DNA of 40,595 nt, taken from assembly GCA_946411205.1 (NCBI GenBank), contig CAMKDG010000015.1, forward strand, positions 1 through 40,595, read 5' to 3'. The translations under genes were made by a program, and so were the position numbers. This stretch comes from an uncultured Desulfotomaculum sp. (GTDB lineage Bacteria > Bacillota > Desulfotomaculia > Desulfotomaculales > Desulfotomaculaceae). Positions 16,514 through 24,189 of this stretch are shown in pieces (within the stretch, counting starts at the first letter, position 1; every line of letters begins with the position of its first letter). The notes under the pieces are model-generated. The model saw nothing but the letters and a program-made list of their open reading frames with translations. It searched no databases and was not told the origin of the DNA.

Positions 16514-17089
16514 CTATTCCTTAGTACCTACTGCTACATAAACTCCCTGACTGATGTCATGAACAACTGTGGCGCCGAATCCTAGCTTTATTAGGATATC
16601 CTGCAAAGTCTCCGGTTTTAGCCGATGATCCAGTGGCGGACCCATTTCAGTAAAGGTTTGGTTCCATTCTACAATACCAATTCTACCACCCTGTCTTAGT
16701 ACTCTTCTGCACTCAGCTAGCATCTGTGCTAAATCCGGTGCTTCGTGAGCCACCATACCCAACATAACACAATCTACGCTGGCTGAAGGCAAGGTTATTT
16801 TATCAGGATGCGTTAAAATCCAGGCAATATTAAAAAGTTTTTCTTGCTTGCTGCGGTCCAAAGCTTCTACCAACATAGCTTCTTGAATATCCGTACCATA
16901 GACAAATCCGGTATCACCTACCATTTTAGCCGCTGGCAGGGTTAAAAAACCAATACCACAGCCCACATCCAAAACCTGTTCTCCTGTTTTAACGCCTACC
17001 AAGGATAGTACTTTGTCCTGTGGTATGAGCTCTTTTCTGCGAGGATTATCTAATTTAGCCAGCTTTTTAGCATCAAATACGTGAGACAA
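16514..17089 (-). CDS. Class I SAM-dependent methyltransferase
   Basis: A 191-residue Methyltransf_11/UbiE-like enzyme: motif I VLDVGCGIGFLTLP, acidic motif II VYGTDIQEAM, motif III region ASVDCVMLGMVAHEAPD, and RVLRQGGRIGIVEW. The acceptor substrate cannot be inferred. The start is TTG at 17089, preceded by GGTGGAG. It is preceded by a heptanucleotide repeat array in the leader and a promoter with an inverted repeat around its -10, and may be a single-gene unit. Confidence 0.85.
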   Translation of the reverse strand: MSHVFDAKKLAKLDNPRRKELIPQDKVLSLVGVKTGEQVLDVGCGIGFLTLPAAKMVGDTGFVYGTDIQEAMLVEALDRSKQEKLFNIAWILTHPDKITLPSASVDCVMLGMVAHEAPDLAQMLAECRRVLRQGGRIGIVEWNQTFTEMGPPLDHRLKPETLQDILIKLGFGATVVHDISQGVYVAVGTKE

Positions 17090-17100
17090 TTTGCTCCACC

Positions 17101-17165
17101 GCCTTTTTAGCCTTTAGCCTTTAGCCTTTTGCCTTTAGCCTTTCGCCTTTCGCCTTTCGCCTTTC
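17101..17165 (-). repeat. Heptanucleotide tandem repeat (GCCTTTN, about 9 units) in the methyltransferase leader
   Basis: On the plus strand the array is one 9-base unit followed by eight 7-base units GCCTTTA, GCCTTTA, GCCTTTT, GCCTTTA and four GCCTTTC. On the coding strand each unit is GAAAGGC or TAAAGGC and contains an AAAGG Shine-Dalgarno-like core. The array fills the leader from the predicted transcription start to the RBS of the methyltransferase. Units of seven bases are prone to slippage. Confidence 0.85.
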
Positions 17166-17201
17166 AGGCAAATTATGGCTTGCCTGAATAGTATCTGTCA
17201 A
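17163..17201 (-). promoter_or_regulatory. Methyltransferase promoter with inverted repeat at the -10
   Basis: On the minus strand, -35 TTGACA (17196-17201) and -10 CATAAT (17172-17177) are separated by 18 bp. A perfect 9-bp inverted repeat, TTCAGGCAA (17163-17171) and TTGCCTGAA (17180-17188), flanks the -10 and could be an operator. CTGAATAGTA also occurs twice (17184 and 17222). Confidence 0.6.
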
Positions 17202-17265
17202 GTACCATTTACTATCCATTTCTGAATAGTAAACGTCTTTAAAAGACTACCAGCTGGCCTATGGC

Positions 17266-17296
17266 GCAAAAAGAGGCTGGGACAGCTCCCAACCTC
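17266..17296 (-). terminator. Terminator of the lut operon
   Basis: GAGGCTGGGA (17273-17282), loop CAGC, TCCCAACCTC (17287-17296), one wobble pair. On the minus strand it is followed by TTTTTG, 13 bases after the stop at 17309. Confidence 0.8.
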
Positions 17297-17308
17297 CAGA
17301 TCTAACCT

Positions 17309-19453
17309 TTACTCTTTGATTGCTTCTGCCAACAACTCGGCAGTATGTCTTACCCTAATGTTCTTGCCTTTGGCATCCAGGCCGCCCGCAATTTGCATCT
17401 TACAGCCCGGACAGTCGAGAGCCACTACCTTGGCATCGGTGTCTTCAATATTGGTTATTTTCTGATCCAAGATGGCCTTCGAAATCTCCGGCATCTTAAT
17501 GGAGTAAGAACCCCCAAAACCACAGCAATCGTCACAGCCTTTCATTTCGGTCAAAGTAACCCCTGCTTTAGTCAGTAGTTCCCGGGGTTCTTGCCAAACA
17601 CCCAGGGCCCGTTTCATATGGCAGGAATCATGATAGGTTACGTTGGTTGACAGTTTGTTGAATTGCAGCTCCTGTCCATGTTTAGCAACAAAAGAAGGAA
17701 AATCAACCATTTTGGCAGATATTTTCTCCGCCCGTGCATACCAAGCCGGATCATCTTTAAAGTGATCCAAATAATGGTGCTTGAGCACCTCTATGCAGGT
17801 TGGGCAAAGAGATACAATGTAATCCACATTTTCCTTTTCCAGTGCCTCAATATTTTGCTTGGCTAATTTAACAGCCACTTCCGGCGCACCCATCTGGCTG
17901 GCCGGAATGCCGCAGCAGGTTTGCTCTAAGGGGAAGACAACCTCCATCCCCATCTTGTTTAATACTTTATAAGCAGCTTCACCCTGTTCAGGGTAAACAA
18001 AATCACCCAGGCAACCGGCATAGTAGGCAACCCTAGCCTTTACTTTACCTTTAGGTACAGAACGTCCAACCCGATCGCGCAGCGGTTTATCCGTTACCGC
18101 TGGTAGACTGCGCCCCTCGGTTAGGCCCGAGAAGAACAAGGGTAGGTGACGAATCGTGTTCCCTTTGACAAAGGGCTTTTGCGCTACGGAGGCAGTTCTG
18201 ATTAAGCTGTGGAACAGTTTGCGGTTAGTCAGCACCTTTTCTAAAATAAGCTTTTGCCCCAAGGGCATACCTTCTTTTTTCACCGTACGGCGACGCAGTT
18301 CGGTAATTAAAGCAGGTAGATCAATCTTACCGGGGCAGTAAGCCTTGCAGCGTTCACAACGCAGACAAAGGTTCTGCAGTTCCCCAGCCTTTTCAAAACT
18401 ATTTAAGAAAGCGGTAAGAATGGTACCAATACCCCCTGTATAGACATCACCATACACGTGTCCGCCTACCTTTTGGAAAACAGGGCAAACATTGAGGCAG
18501 GAGGCGCAGCGGATGCATTGTAAGGCTTGTTTAAATAGAGGATCTTCCCGCATTGCGGTACGACCATTATCCATCAATACAATGTGCATTTCTTTTTGCT
18601 CGACCATATTGCCAGCTAGGTCAATGGCCTGCGTCGGCCCGGACATCATGGTGACGTAGGTTGTAAGCTTCTGAGCGGTAGCACTCCGGGGTAGTGCCTC
18701 TAAAATAGGTCCGACATCCTCAAACTTTGCCACCAGCTTCTCTAAACCTACCAGTACCACGTGAATAGGAGGTACCGTGGTAGTTAAACGGCCATTCCCC
18801 TCGTTAGTACACATAACCAGGGTACCGGTTTCTGCCACAGCTATATTGGCTCCGGAAATACCCATTTCAGCCTTTAAGAACTTTTCACGCAGATTTTCCC
18901 TGGCCACCTTAACCAATTTGGCAATATCCGGTTCTAACTGTTGATTGGTTTCTTTAGAAAAAATCTCTGCCACTTCACCACGGGTCATGTGGATAGCGGG
19001 CATTACCATATGAGAGGGACGCTGACCGCACAACTGGATAATCCATTCTCCTAAATCTGTCTCGGCAACTTCATTGATATCCGTATTTTTGAGAAGATAA
19101 TCATTGAGGTGAATTTCCTCGGAAGCCATCGATTTCGACTTAATCACGGTTTTAACGTTATGCTCTGTGATCAACTTGGCAATGTATTCTTTGGCTTCCT
19201 GACCCGTTTGGGCACGGAATACCTTCGCACCATTTTTCTCTGCCTGGGCTAAAAATTGCTGGGCCAATGCCTCCATATTTTCAGCAGCATGGCTCTTAAT
19301 TTGCGCGATTTTTTCCCTGGTCGCCTCAAAGTCCTTGCCTTCGTAGGCTTTTTCCCGTGCAGGAAGGTAAGCTTCGCCGAATCTTCCCAGAGCCCCGGTA
19401 AGGTTGTCGTTATTTAAAGCATCATTAATTTCATTTTTAAGAACTGTAGCCAC
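17309..19453 (-). CDS. LutB-LutA fusion: LUD domain, two 4Fe-4S clusters and two CCG domains (lactate oxidation)
   Basis: A 714-residue protein that combines what are two proteins in Bacillus (LutB and LutA). Residues about 65-295 form the LUD (DUF162) domain (AVAETGTLVMCTNEGNGRL, TMMSGPTQAIDL). Two ferredoxin motifs follow: C313, C316, C319, C323 and C363, C366, C369, C373. Two CCG cysteine-rich domains typical of LutA/GlpC/HdrB complete the protein (YYAGCLGDFVYPEQ...TCCGIPASQ...SLCPTC and YHDSCHMKRALG...CDDCCGFGG...DCPGCKMQ). It likely oxidises L-lactate in the cytosol, passing electrons onward. It follows lutC by 13 bases. Confidence 0.9.
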   Translation of the reverse strand: MATVLKNEINDALNNDNLTGALGRFGEAYLPAREKAYEGKDFEATREKIAQIKSHAAENMEALAQQFLAQAEKNGAKVFRAQTGQEAKEYIAKLITEHNVKTVIKSKSMASEEIHLNDYLLKNTDINEVAETDLGEWIIQLCGQRPSHMVMPAIHMTRGEVAEIFSKETNQQLEPDIAKLVKVARENLREKFLKAEMGISGANIAVAETGTLVMCTNEGNGRLTTTVPPIHVVLVGLEKLVAKFEDVGPILEALPRSATAQKLTTYVTMMSGPTQAIDLAGNMVEQKEMHIVLMDNGRTAMREDPLFKQALQCIRCASCLNVCPVFQKVGGHVYGDVYTGGIGTILTAFLNSFEKAGELQNLCLRCERCKAYCPGKIDLPALITELRRRTVKKEGMPLGQKLILEKVLTNRKLFHSLIRTASVAQKPFVKGNTIRHLPLFFSGLTEGRSLPAVTDKPLRDRVGRSVPKGKVKARVAYYAGCLGDFVYPEQGEAAYKVLNKMGMEVVFPLEQTCCGIPASQMGAPEVAVKLAKQNIEALEKENVDYIVSLCPTCIEVLKHHYLDHFKDDPAWYARAEKISAKMVDFPSFVAKHGQELQFNKLSTNVTYHDSCHMKRALGVWQEPRELLTKAGVTLTEMKGCDDCCGFGGSYSIKMPEISKAILDQKITNIEDTDAKVVALDCPGCKMQIAGGLDAKGKNIRVRHTAELLAEAIKE

Positions 19454-19466
19454 TAGTTTTCACCCC

Positions 19467-20054
19467 TTAGTCAATAAATACGATGATCAGTCTGCCGGGC
19501 CCGTGAACACCGATGGTTAATACCCGTTCAATATCCGAGGTACGGCTGGGGCCACTGACAAAGGTCAGATAGCGTGGTAGTTCACCTAATTTTTCATTAT
19601 AGGTTGCGATGGTTTCTAATAGGTTGGGTAAAATATTTTTCGTTTTAATCAGAGCCATATGAATAGGAGGTAAAATGGACACCATGCGGCTTTCAATGCT
19701 GTTAGCATTACCCGCCAGTGTACCAATTTCAGCAATAGCGTAATCTAATTGGGAAATACCCAGTCCTGCATCGGCAGCTTGTTGACGCAGGTTTTCTGCT
19801 GTCATTGTCACCCCGGCAGCTTGTCCGATGGCTTTAACATCCAGAGCATCAATTAGTTCTGAGGGAGCATAAACAACCTTAGGAGTGGCCAAGTCTTTGA
19901 TGATCTGGGTCACCAGTTGGCGTGCCTCCTCCACATTGGCAGCTCTGTGAACCTCTGCAGATAATAACTCTGCGCTGGTCTTAAATCTATCGTACAAAGC
20001 AGCACCTGTTGCCTCATTGTACGACTTTTCTGCCTTTTCCTGTACTGCAGTCAT
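19467..20054 (-). CDS. lutC: LutC/YkgG-like LUD-domain protein
   Basis: A 195-residue LUD-domain protein with the family blocks GISQLDYAIAEIGTLAGNANS, SILPPIHMALIKTKNILPNL and TFVSGPSRTSDIERVLTIGVHGPG. The ATG at 20054 is chosen because GAGG lies 8 bases before it; an in-frame GTG at 20063 overlaps that RBS. It is upstream of the fused lutB-A gene and would be its partner in lactate oxidation. A GntR-type operator lies about 90 bases upstream. Confidence 0.88.
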   Translation of the reverse strand: MTAVQEKAEKSYNEATGAALYDRFKTSAELLSAEVHRAANVEEARQLVTQIIKDLATPKVVYAPSELIDALDVKAIGQAAGVTMTAENLRQQAADAGLGISQLDYAIAEIGTLAGNANSIESRMVSILPPIHMALIKTKNILPNLLETIATYNEKLGELPRYLTFVSGPSRTSDIERVLTIGVHGPGRLIIVFID

Positions 20055-20145
20055 GTAACACACCTCTTTTTTGTTGTTTTGATAATCTCTTTGAAATAAA
20101 AGTGGAATAGAAGAATTTGGTGATAAAAGATTTTATTAGGCATGA

Positions 20146-20156
20146 TGGTCTGACCA
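20146..20156. promoter_or_regulatory. GntR (FadR/LldR-type) operator upstream of lutC
   Basis: TGGTCTGACCA is a perfect match to the TGGT-N3-ACCA pattern bound by PdhR/LldR/GlcC-type GntR regulators, which respond to pyruvate, lactate or glycolate. Its place before a lactate-oxidation operon fits. The regulator gene is not in the window. Confidence 0.55.
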
Positions 20157-20193
20157 CGATTGGCACATTAACCCATATAACCACAACATAACG

Positions 20194-20224
20194 AAAGAAA
20201 TGTTAACCTTTTTAACATTTCTTT
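20194..20224. repeat. Perfect 13-bp inverted repeat between lutC and the ylmC-like gene
   Basis: AAAGAAATGTTAA (20194-20206), 5-base loop CCTTT, TTAACATTTCTTT (20212-20224). It could be the terminator of the sigG/ylmC transcript, although its U tract is weak and it lies 125 bases past the stop, or a second operator for lutC. Confidence 0.6.
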
Positions 20225-20349
20225 GCCAATGTGGAAAGACTCTTAATAGACTAACTAAAGTATATTAAAACATTCGACAAAATGCAATATTATTTTTATT
20301 TGATAATTGTTAATATTCATTAGATATTATTAATTCTTCTTCCGTTCTT

Positions 20350-20628
20350 TTAATACCGATAGCTCTCTTCTCTAGGATTGTGGTAGGGGGGTAATTCAAC
20401 CAAGATGATATCAAGTCCAATTTTCTTAATTTTATCCCAGGGTACAACCAGTTCATCCTCCCTGCCAAACAGCCCCAAAAAACGACCTTGTCCAGGTAAT
20501 ATTAAAGCAGCAATGCGGCCGGCTTCTAAGTCTATATCAATATCTCTAATAAGCCCCAGCCTTCTACCATCTACCACATTAACAACTTCTCTCATGCGTA
20601 GGTCTGAAATTTTAATCAAGCCGGCCAC
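20350..20628 (-). CDS. YlmC/YmxH-family PRC-barrel sporulation protein
   Basis: A 92-residue PRC-barrel protein: KISDLRMREVVNVVDGRRLG, DIDIDLEAGRIAALILPG, LVVPWDKIKKIGLDIILVEL. The family is found in spore formers and is linked to sporulation, but its role is unclear. It follows sigG on the same strand with a terminator-like hairpin between them, so it may be read by read-through from sigG or from its own promoter. Confidence 0.88.
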   Translation of the reverse strand: MAGLIKISDLRMREVVNVVDGRRLGLIRDIDIDLEAGRIAALILPGQGRFLGLFGREDELVVPWDKIKKIGLDIILVELPPYHNPREESYRY

Positions 20629-20670
20629 CTCCCTTTCTTATTTATATGCAGAAGAAGCCTGTTTCTGCAC

Positions 20671-20700
20671 AAAAAAATAAGGCTTCGCACCTTATTTTTT
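20671..20700 (-). terminator. Terminator/attenuator between sigG and the ylmC-like gene
   Basis: AAAAAATAAGG (20672-20682) and CCTTATTTTTT (20690-20700) form an 11-bp stem with a 7-base loop. The U tract is present on both strands. Confidence 0.75.
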
Positions 20701-20767
20701 GGACAAACTTTTGCTTTGAGGTATTTCTTTCGGGTCGCCCTTTAGCTACTGAAAGGAGCCAGGGCGT

Positions 20768-21541
20768 TTACACATATTTTTTCATATGGCTCAGGGCTGC
20801 TTTTTCCAAGCGTGATACTTGAGCTTGGGAGATGCCGATTTCGTCAGCTACTTCCATTTGAGTTTTGCCTTCAAAGAAACGCAGGGTTAAAATGTGCTTT
20901 TCTCTGTCACTTAGCCTTCTTAAGGCATCTTTAATAGATATTTCTTCAAGCCAACTTAGATCAACGTTTTTTTCATCACTAATCTGATCCATCACAAAAA
21001 TGGGATCTCCACCGTCGTGGTAAATGGGCTCAAAGAGGGAAATCGGCTCTTGTATGGCATCCAAGGCAAAAACAATTTCCTCACGGGGCATTTTTAATTC
21101 CCCGGCAATCTCATTAATAGAGGGTTCCCGAGAGTATTTGTTAACCAAGCTGTCTCTTACTTGCAAAGCCTTGTAGGCTACATCCCGCAAGGAACGGCTA
21201 ACCCGAATCGGGTTATTGTCCCTTAAATAGCGTCTAATCTCGCCAATAATCATGGGCACCGCATAGGTGGAAAATTTGACATTCTGGCTCAAATCGAAAT
21301 TATCAATGGCTTTCATCAAGCCGATGCAGCCCACCTGAAATAAATCATCAACATACTCGCCACGATTGGTAAAACGTTGAATCACACTCAGTACCAGTCT
21401 TAAATTACCATTAATGAGTTGCGCCCTGGCATCTCTATCTCCTTGCTGCATAACTTCAAACAAAGTTCTCATCTGACTGTTGGTTAGTACAGGCAGTTTT
21501 GATGTATTGACTCCGCAGATCTCGACCTTGTTTACGAGCAT
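20768..21541 (-). CDS. sigG: Sporulation sigma factor SigG (late forespore)
   Basis: A 257-residue sigma-70-family factor, nearly co-linear with Bacillus SigG: NKVEICGVNTSKLPVL at the N-terminus, region 2 NGNLRLVLSVIQRFTNRGEYVDDLFQVGC, region 3 RVSRSLRDVAYKALQ, and region 4 GKTQMEVADEIGISQAQVSRLEK. The ATG at 21541 is chosen because GGGAGG is 7 bases upstream; extension to 21556 would lose this. It directs late forespore genes such as splB and DNA-protecting SASPs. It follows spoIIGA-sigE, the standard gene order. A sigma-F-type promoter lies in the gap. Confidence 0.96.
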   Translation of the reverse strand: MLVNKVEICGVNTSKLPVLTNSQMRTLFEVMQQGDRDARAQLINGNLRLVLSVIQRFTNRGEYVDDLFQVGCIGLMKAIDNFDLSQNVKFSTYAVPMIIGEIRRYLRDNNPIRVSRSLRDVAYKALQVRDSLVNKYSREPSINEIAGELKMPREEIVFALDAIQEPISLFEPIYHDGGDPIFVMDQISDEKNVDLSWLEEISIKDALRRLSDREKHILTLRFFEGKTQMEVADEIGISQAQVSRLEKAALSHMKKYV

Positions 21542-21566
21542 GTACTGGCCTCCCAACGTTGTTCTA

Positions 21567-21650
21567 ATACCGCAGCGGTATCAGTTTTGCCCTGATGACT
21601 ATCGGAAAGTACAAACGTTCCGATAGGTCAAAAAACGTTCGAACTTGACC
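21567..21650. repeat. Cluster of inverted repeats in the sigG leader
   Basis: Three stems occur in the untranslated leader: ATACCG-CAG-CGGTAT (21567-21581), CTATCGGAA/TTCCGATAG (21599-21607 and 21618-21626) and GGTCAA/TTGACC (21626-21631 and 21645-21650). AACGTTC is repeated in the last two. They lie between the predicted start site and the RBS, so they may affect sigG mRNA stability or translation. Confidence 0.5.
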
Positions 21651-21660
21651 TTACAGGTTC

Positions 21661-21689
21661 ATTATTACCTTGGTAAAATTCTTATATAC
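21661..21689 (-). promoter_or_regulatory. Sigma-F-type promoter of sigG
   Basis: On the minus strand, -35 GTATA (21685-21689), a 15-bp spacer, and -10 GGTAATAAT (21661-21669) match the sigma-F consensus (GYATA / GGNRANANT). In Bacillus, sigG is first transcribed by sigma-F in the forespore. The predicted leader is about 110 bases. Confidence 0.6.
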
Positions 21690-21705
21690 ATGCCATAGAA
21701 CCCAG

Positions 21706-21746
21706 AAAAAAACCCCAAAAACACCATAAACAAGTGCTTTTGGGGC
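21706..21746 (-). terminator. Terminator of the spoIIGA-sigE operon
   Basis: CCCCAAAAACACC (21713-21725) pairs with GTGCTTTTGGGG (21734-21745), with a wobble/mismatch. On the minus strand it is followed by TTTTTTTC, about 30 bases after the sigE stop. Confidence 0.8.
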
Positions 21747-21775
21747 TAAATCTGTTGTTTTCTTTGTTTTTTACA

Positions 21776-22501
21776 TTACTCCATTCTGTGAATTTCTTTT
21801 TTTAAACGCTTAATAATACGTTTTTCCAAGCGAGAAATATAGGATTGGGAGATCCCGAGCATGTCTGCAACTTCTTTTTGGGTCTTTTCCGTGCCATTGT
21901 TTAACCCAAAACGTAGTTCCATAATACGCCTTTCCCGACCGGATAATTTTAAGAGGGCCTGATGCAGCAATTTTTTGTCAACTTCCTCTTCCAAATTTTT
22001 GTAAATAATATCGTTTTCAGTCCCCAGTACATCAGATAACAGAAGTTCATTGCCATCCCAATCAATATTTAAAGGTTCATCAAAGGAAACCTCCGAGCGG
22101 GTCTTGTTATTTCTTCTTAAATGCATAAGAATTTCATTTTCTATACAACGGGAAGCATAGGTAGCTAGTTTAATTTTTTTATGGGGATCAAAGGTATTTA
22201 CTGCTTTAATTAGGCCAATGGTGCCAATGGATACCAAGTCTTCGATTCCTACACCGGTATTCTCAAATTTTCTGGCAATATACACTACGAGCCTCAGATT
22301 TCGCTCAATGAGGACGCTTTTAACTTGACCGTCACCTTGGCCAAGTCGTTCAATTAAATCATTTTCTTCATCATTGGACAGCGGAGGAGGCAATGCTTCG
22401 CTGCTGCCAACATAGTGAATTTCCTGCTGTTGCCCAAGCCACTGAAATACCCGAGCTAAGTAAAGCCTAATAAGTATCTTAAAATGCCAGGTGTTTTTCA
22501 A
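21776..22501 (-). CDS. sigE: Pro-sigma-E, mother-cell sporulation sigma factor
   Basis: A 241-residue sigma factor. The amphipathic/hydrophobic pro-sequence ([23 protein letters not shown], about 1-25) is removed by SpoIIGA. Next is [17 protein letters not shown], then region 2 [19 protein letters not shown] and [43 protein letters not shown], and region 4 [24 protein letters not shown]. The TTG at 22501 is chosen because GGGAGG is 7 bases upstream and the length then matches pro-sigma-E; the frame is open up to 22531. It is 32 bases after spoIIGA. Confidence 0.95.
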   Translation of the reverse strand: MKNTWHFKILIRLYLARVFQWLGQQQEIHYVGSSEALPPPLSNDEENDLIERLGQGDGQVKSVLIERNLRLVVYIARKFENTGVGIEDLVSIGTIGLIKAVNTFDPHKKIKLATYASRCIENEILMHLRRNNKTRSEVSFDEPLNIDWDGNELLLSDVLGTENDIIYKNLEEEVDKKLLHQALLKLSGRERRIMELRFGLNNGTEKTQKEVADMLGISQSYISRLEKRIIKRLKKEIHRME

Positions 22502-22533
22502 GCATCTCCCTCCCTGAACCCCATTCCCCAAAA

Positions 22534-23427
22534 CTAAGAAACCAGTAGCTGTGGGGGCAATAATGCCCTGTAGCTTTGCTCCGGACTTAACTGCTGATGG
22601 TAAACTCCCACGACTACATTGGTAACTCTTTGTGAGGTATCTCTCACCTGAATTTCAATCTCATCAGGACGAATTCCTAACAACATACCATGATCTCGTC
22701 CCAGAGATTGAAAGGGTATTAATCTTACACGATTGGCATAAGGGGTGTTGGACACAGAAAGAATGTTATCCTCAGCTCCCTCTCCAAACAACCCATAAAG
22801 TTCTTCCGGCAACACACATTTTAGTACCTCATATTCCAAAATAACGACTGGATGCTGACTTAAGGGGTCAATTAATTGGTTACCTGTATCAACCAAGGCC
22901 AAAACGGAGACTTTTTTCCCCCAGAGAGTTATGGTAAGGGGAATCTTTGTTGCCATTTGTGCAGATCCTTTGCGCCATCGTGTGACACCCCAGTGACCTA
23001 GAAACATTGCAATAAGTATCGTCGCGGTTAACACTGCCCATTTATTAAACTCTCCTAATCCTAGTTTGTTTTCCAAATCGATAACTGCTGTGTGCCAAAG
23101 ATAATGCAACCCCAAGGCAATACCACCCAAACAAAAACTGCTGAGAAATAAATAGCCTAGCTGTCGGGTAAACTTTCTCCACCTCCCAAACCCAAAGGCA
23201 ATTACAACCATGAGAATAGCCGCCAATATCTTGGCCAAAAAATGTAACATCATAGCAAAGCCTGGCCATAGCACTAAAAAAGCATAAATACACCCCACTG
23301 CCGCACCAGCTAACATCCTGGCAAAGGAACGTTCATTGCCCGTGAATCTGGATGTCAGCCATAGAGCAGTAAGGTTCATGGCAAGATTCACTATCAATAC
23401 CTCATCTACATAGACCACTTGTCTCAT
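22534..23427 (-). CDS. spoIIGA: SpoIIGA, pro-sigma-E processing aspartic protease
   Basis: A 297-residue membrane protease of the sporulation septum. About five transmembrane helices span residues 1-150 ([20 protein letters not shown] starts the first). The cytosolic protease domain carries the catalytic motif [14 protein letters not shown] (D180). It activates pro-sigma-E in response to the forespore protein SpoIIR. It is the first gene of the spoIIGA-sigE pair. RBS GGGAG lies about 10 bases before the ATG. Confidence 0.95.
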   Translation of the reverse strand: MRQVVYVDEVLIVNLAMNLTALWLTSRFTGNERSFARMLAGAAVGCIYAFLVLWPGFAMMLHFLAKILAAILMVVIAFGFGRWRKFTRQLGYLFLSSFCLGGIALGLHYLWHTAVIDLENKLGLGEFNKWAVLTATILIAMFLGHWGVTRWRKGSAQMATKIPLTITLWGKKVSVLALVDTGNQLIDPLSQHPVVILEYEVLKCVLPEELYGLFGEGAEDNILSVSNTPYANRVRLIPFQSLGRDHGMLLGIRPDEIEIQVRDTSQRVTNVVVGVYHQQLSPEQSYRALLPPQLLVS

Positions 23428-23468
23428 CGCTGTTTCTCCCGGCTCTATAAAAACAGAGGGTCACTACC

Positions 23469-23500
23469 ATGATATGGGGTAAGTTAATGAAATATGCCAA
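23469..23500 (-). promoter_or_regulatory. Candidate spoIIG promoter with long spacer
   Basis: On the minus strand, TTGGCA (23495-23500) and TATCAT (23469-23474) are 20 bp apart. The Bacillus spoIIG promoter also has an abnormally long spacer (22 bp) and depends on Spo0A. No clear TGTCGAA Spo0A box was seen, so this is tentative. Confidence 0.3.
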
Positions 23501-23535
23501 TTAACCCAGTAGAGGGCTTGTCTTATTAGAGCAAA

Positions 23536-23571
23536 ACAAAAAACCCTGGCAGTATTATACACCACCAGGGT
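23536..23571 (-). terminator. Terminator after DUF2007
   Basis: ACCCTGG (23543-23549) pairs with CCAGGGT (23565-23571). On the minus strand the hairpin is followed by TTTTTTG. It separates the DUF2007 unit from the spoIIGA promoter. Confidence 0.7.
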
Positions 23572-23643
23572 AAGGGAAACTTGTCAATATCTGGAAATTA
23601 ATTCTAACTTTTTTCCTTCTTTGTTCTACAATTTAAGCAAAAT

Positions 23644-23877
23644 CTAGTCTGTGTATGTGAGATATGCCTGCGCTTCTTCCCAGACTTCCTCCGGCACAAA
23701 CACATCAACTTGTGTACCGGGTCCGTTGGCAGATGTACCAAAAAGCACCGCATTAAAACTCTCCCATTTCAAGCTTACTGGGATATCCGCACTTTCCAGT
23801 GCACTCTTAAGGATTTCAGCTTCGATCATGTTGGCTGCACTGGTTAATAGACGCCATTTAGGAGTCACGGGATTCAC
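23644..23877 (-). CDS. DUF2007-family small protein
   Basis: A 77-residue protein typical of DUF2007 (PII-like/ferredoxin-like fold): WRLLTSAANMIEAEILKSALESADIPVSL, then VDVFVPEEVWEEAQAYL. It is GTG-initiated; both GTG 23877 (AGGA five bases upstream) and GTG 23868 (GAGGTG six bases upstream) are supported. It follows the 49-residue gene by 2 bases, so the two are cotranscribed, apparently from a sigma-F-type promoter. Family function is unknown. Confidence 0.8.
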   Translation of the reverse strand: MNPVTPKWRLLTSAANMIEAEILKSALESADIPVSLKWESFNAVLFGTSANGPGTQVDVFVPEEVWEEAQAYLTYTD

Positions 23878-23879
23878 CT

Positions 23880-24029
23880 CTATCCTATCGGGTCATTGAT
23901 GTCATTACGGTTGGAGTCCTTATGTGCCGGACCTTTATTCCGATCCTTAAAGAGTTGTTGACCCCTTACCTTGTCCAAACCTTTTTTGGTAGTAAGAGTC
24001 TGTTTATCTGCATTGATTCGATTGGTCAT
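23880..24029 (-). CDS. 49-residue hydrophilic protein, probably forespore-expressed
   Basis: A small ORF beginning MTNRINADKQTLTTKKGLD and ending NRNDINDPIG, rich in Lys, Asn, Asp and Gln and with no Cys or Trp. A strong RBS (GAGGCAGGTG) lies 7 bases before the ATG. It is 2 bases upstream of DUF2007. A sigma-F-like promoter stands about 30 bases upstream. The composition is like small spore proteins, but it lacks the alpha/beta-type SASP motif and no family was recognised. That it is real rests on RBS, promoter and tight spacing. Confidence 0.6.
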   Translation of the reverse strand: MTNRINADKQTLTTKKGLDKVRGQQLFKDRNKGPAHKDSNRNDINDPIG

Positions 24030-24057
24030 CTAGTTTCACCTGCCTCACTTTTTTGTT

Positions 24058-24086
24058 ATTTTCTCCGTAGCTTTAAAGAGTTATCC
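24058..24086 (-). promoter_or_regulatory. Sigma-F-like promoter for the 49-residue gene and DUF2007
   Basis: On the minus strand, GGATA (24082-24086), a 15-bp spacer, and GGAGAAAAT (24058-24066) match the sigma-F consensus with one -35 mismatch. The arrangement is the same as at sigG (21661-21689). Confidence 0.5.
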
Positions 24087-24189
24087 AAGGGAAAATTTTT
24101 GGGGGTCAGCATTATGAAAAACCCTTAAAAGTATTGGCAGGCTTAGGACTTTCTACTTCCAGTTAAGACGATTTCAGATGCAAAGCCAG

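Noticed and set aside
17101-17165. CRISPR-like array
   Set aside because: Units are 7 bases with no spacers; it is a simple tandem repeat.
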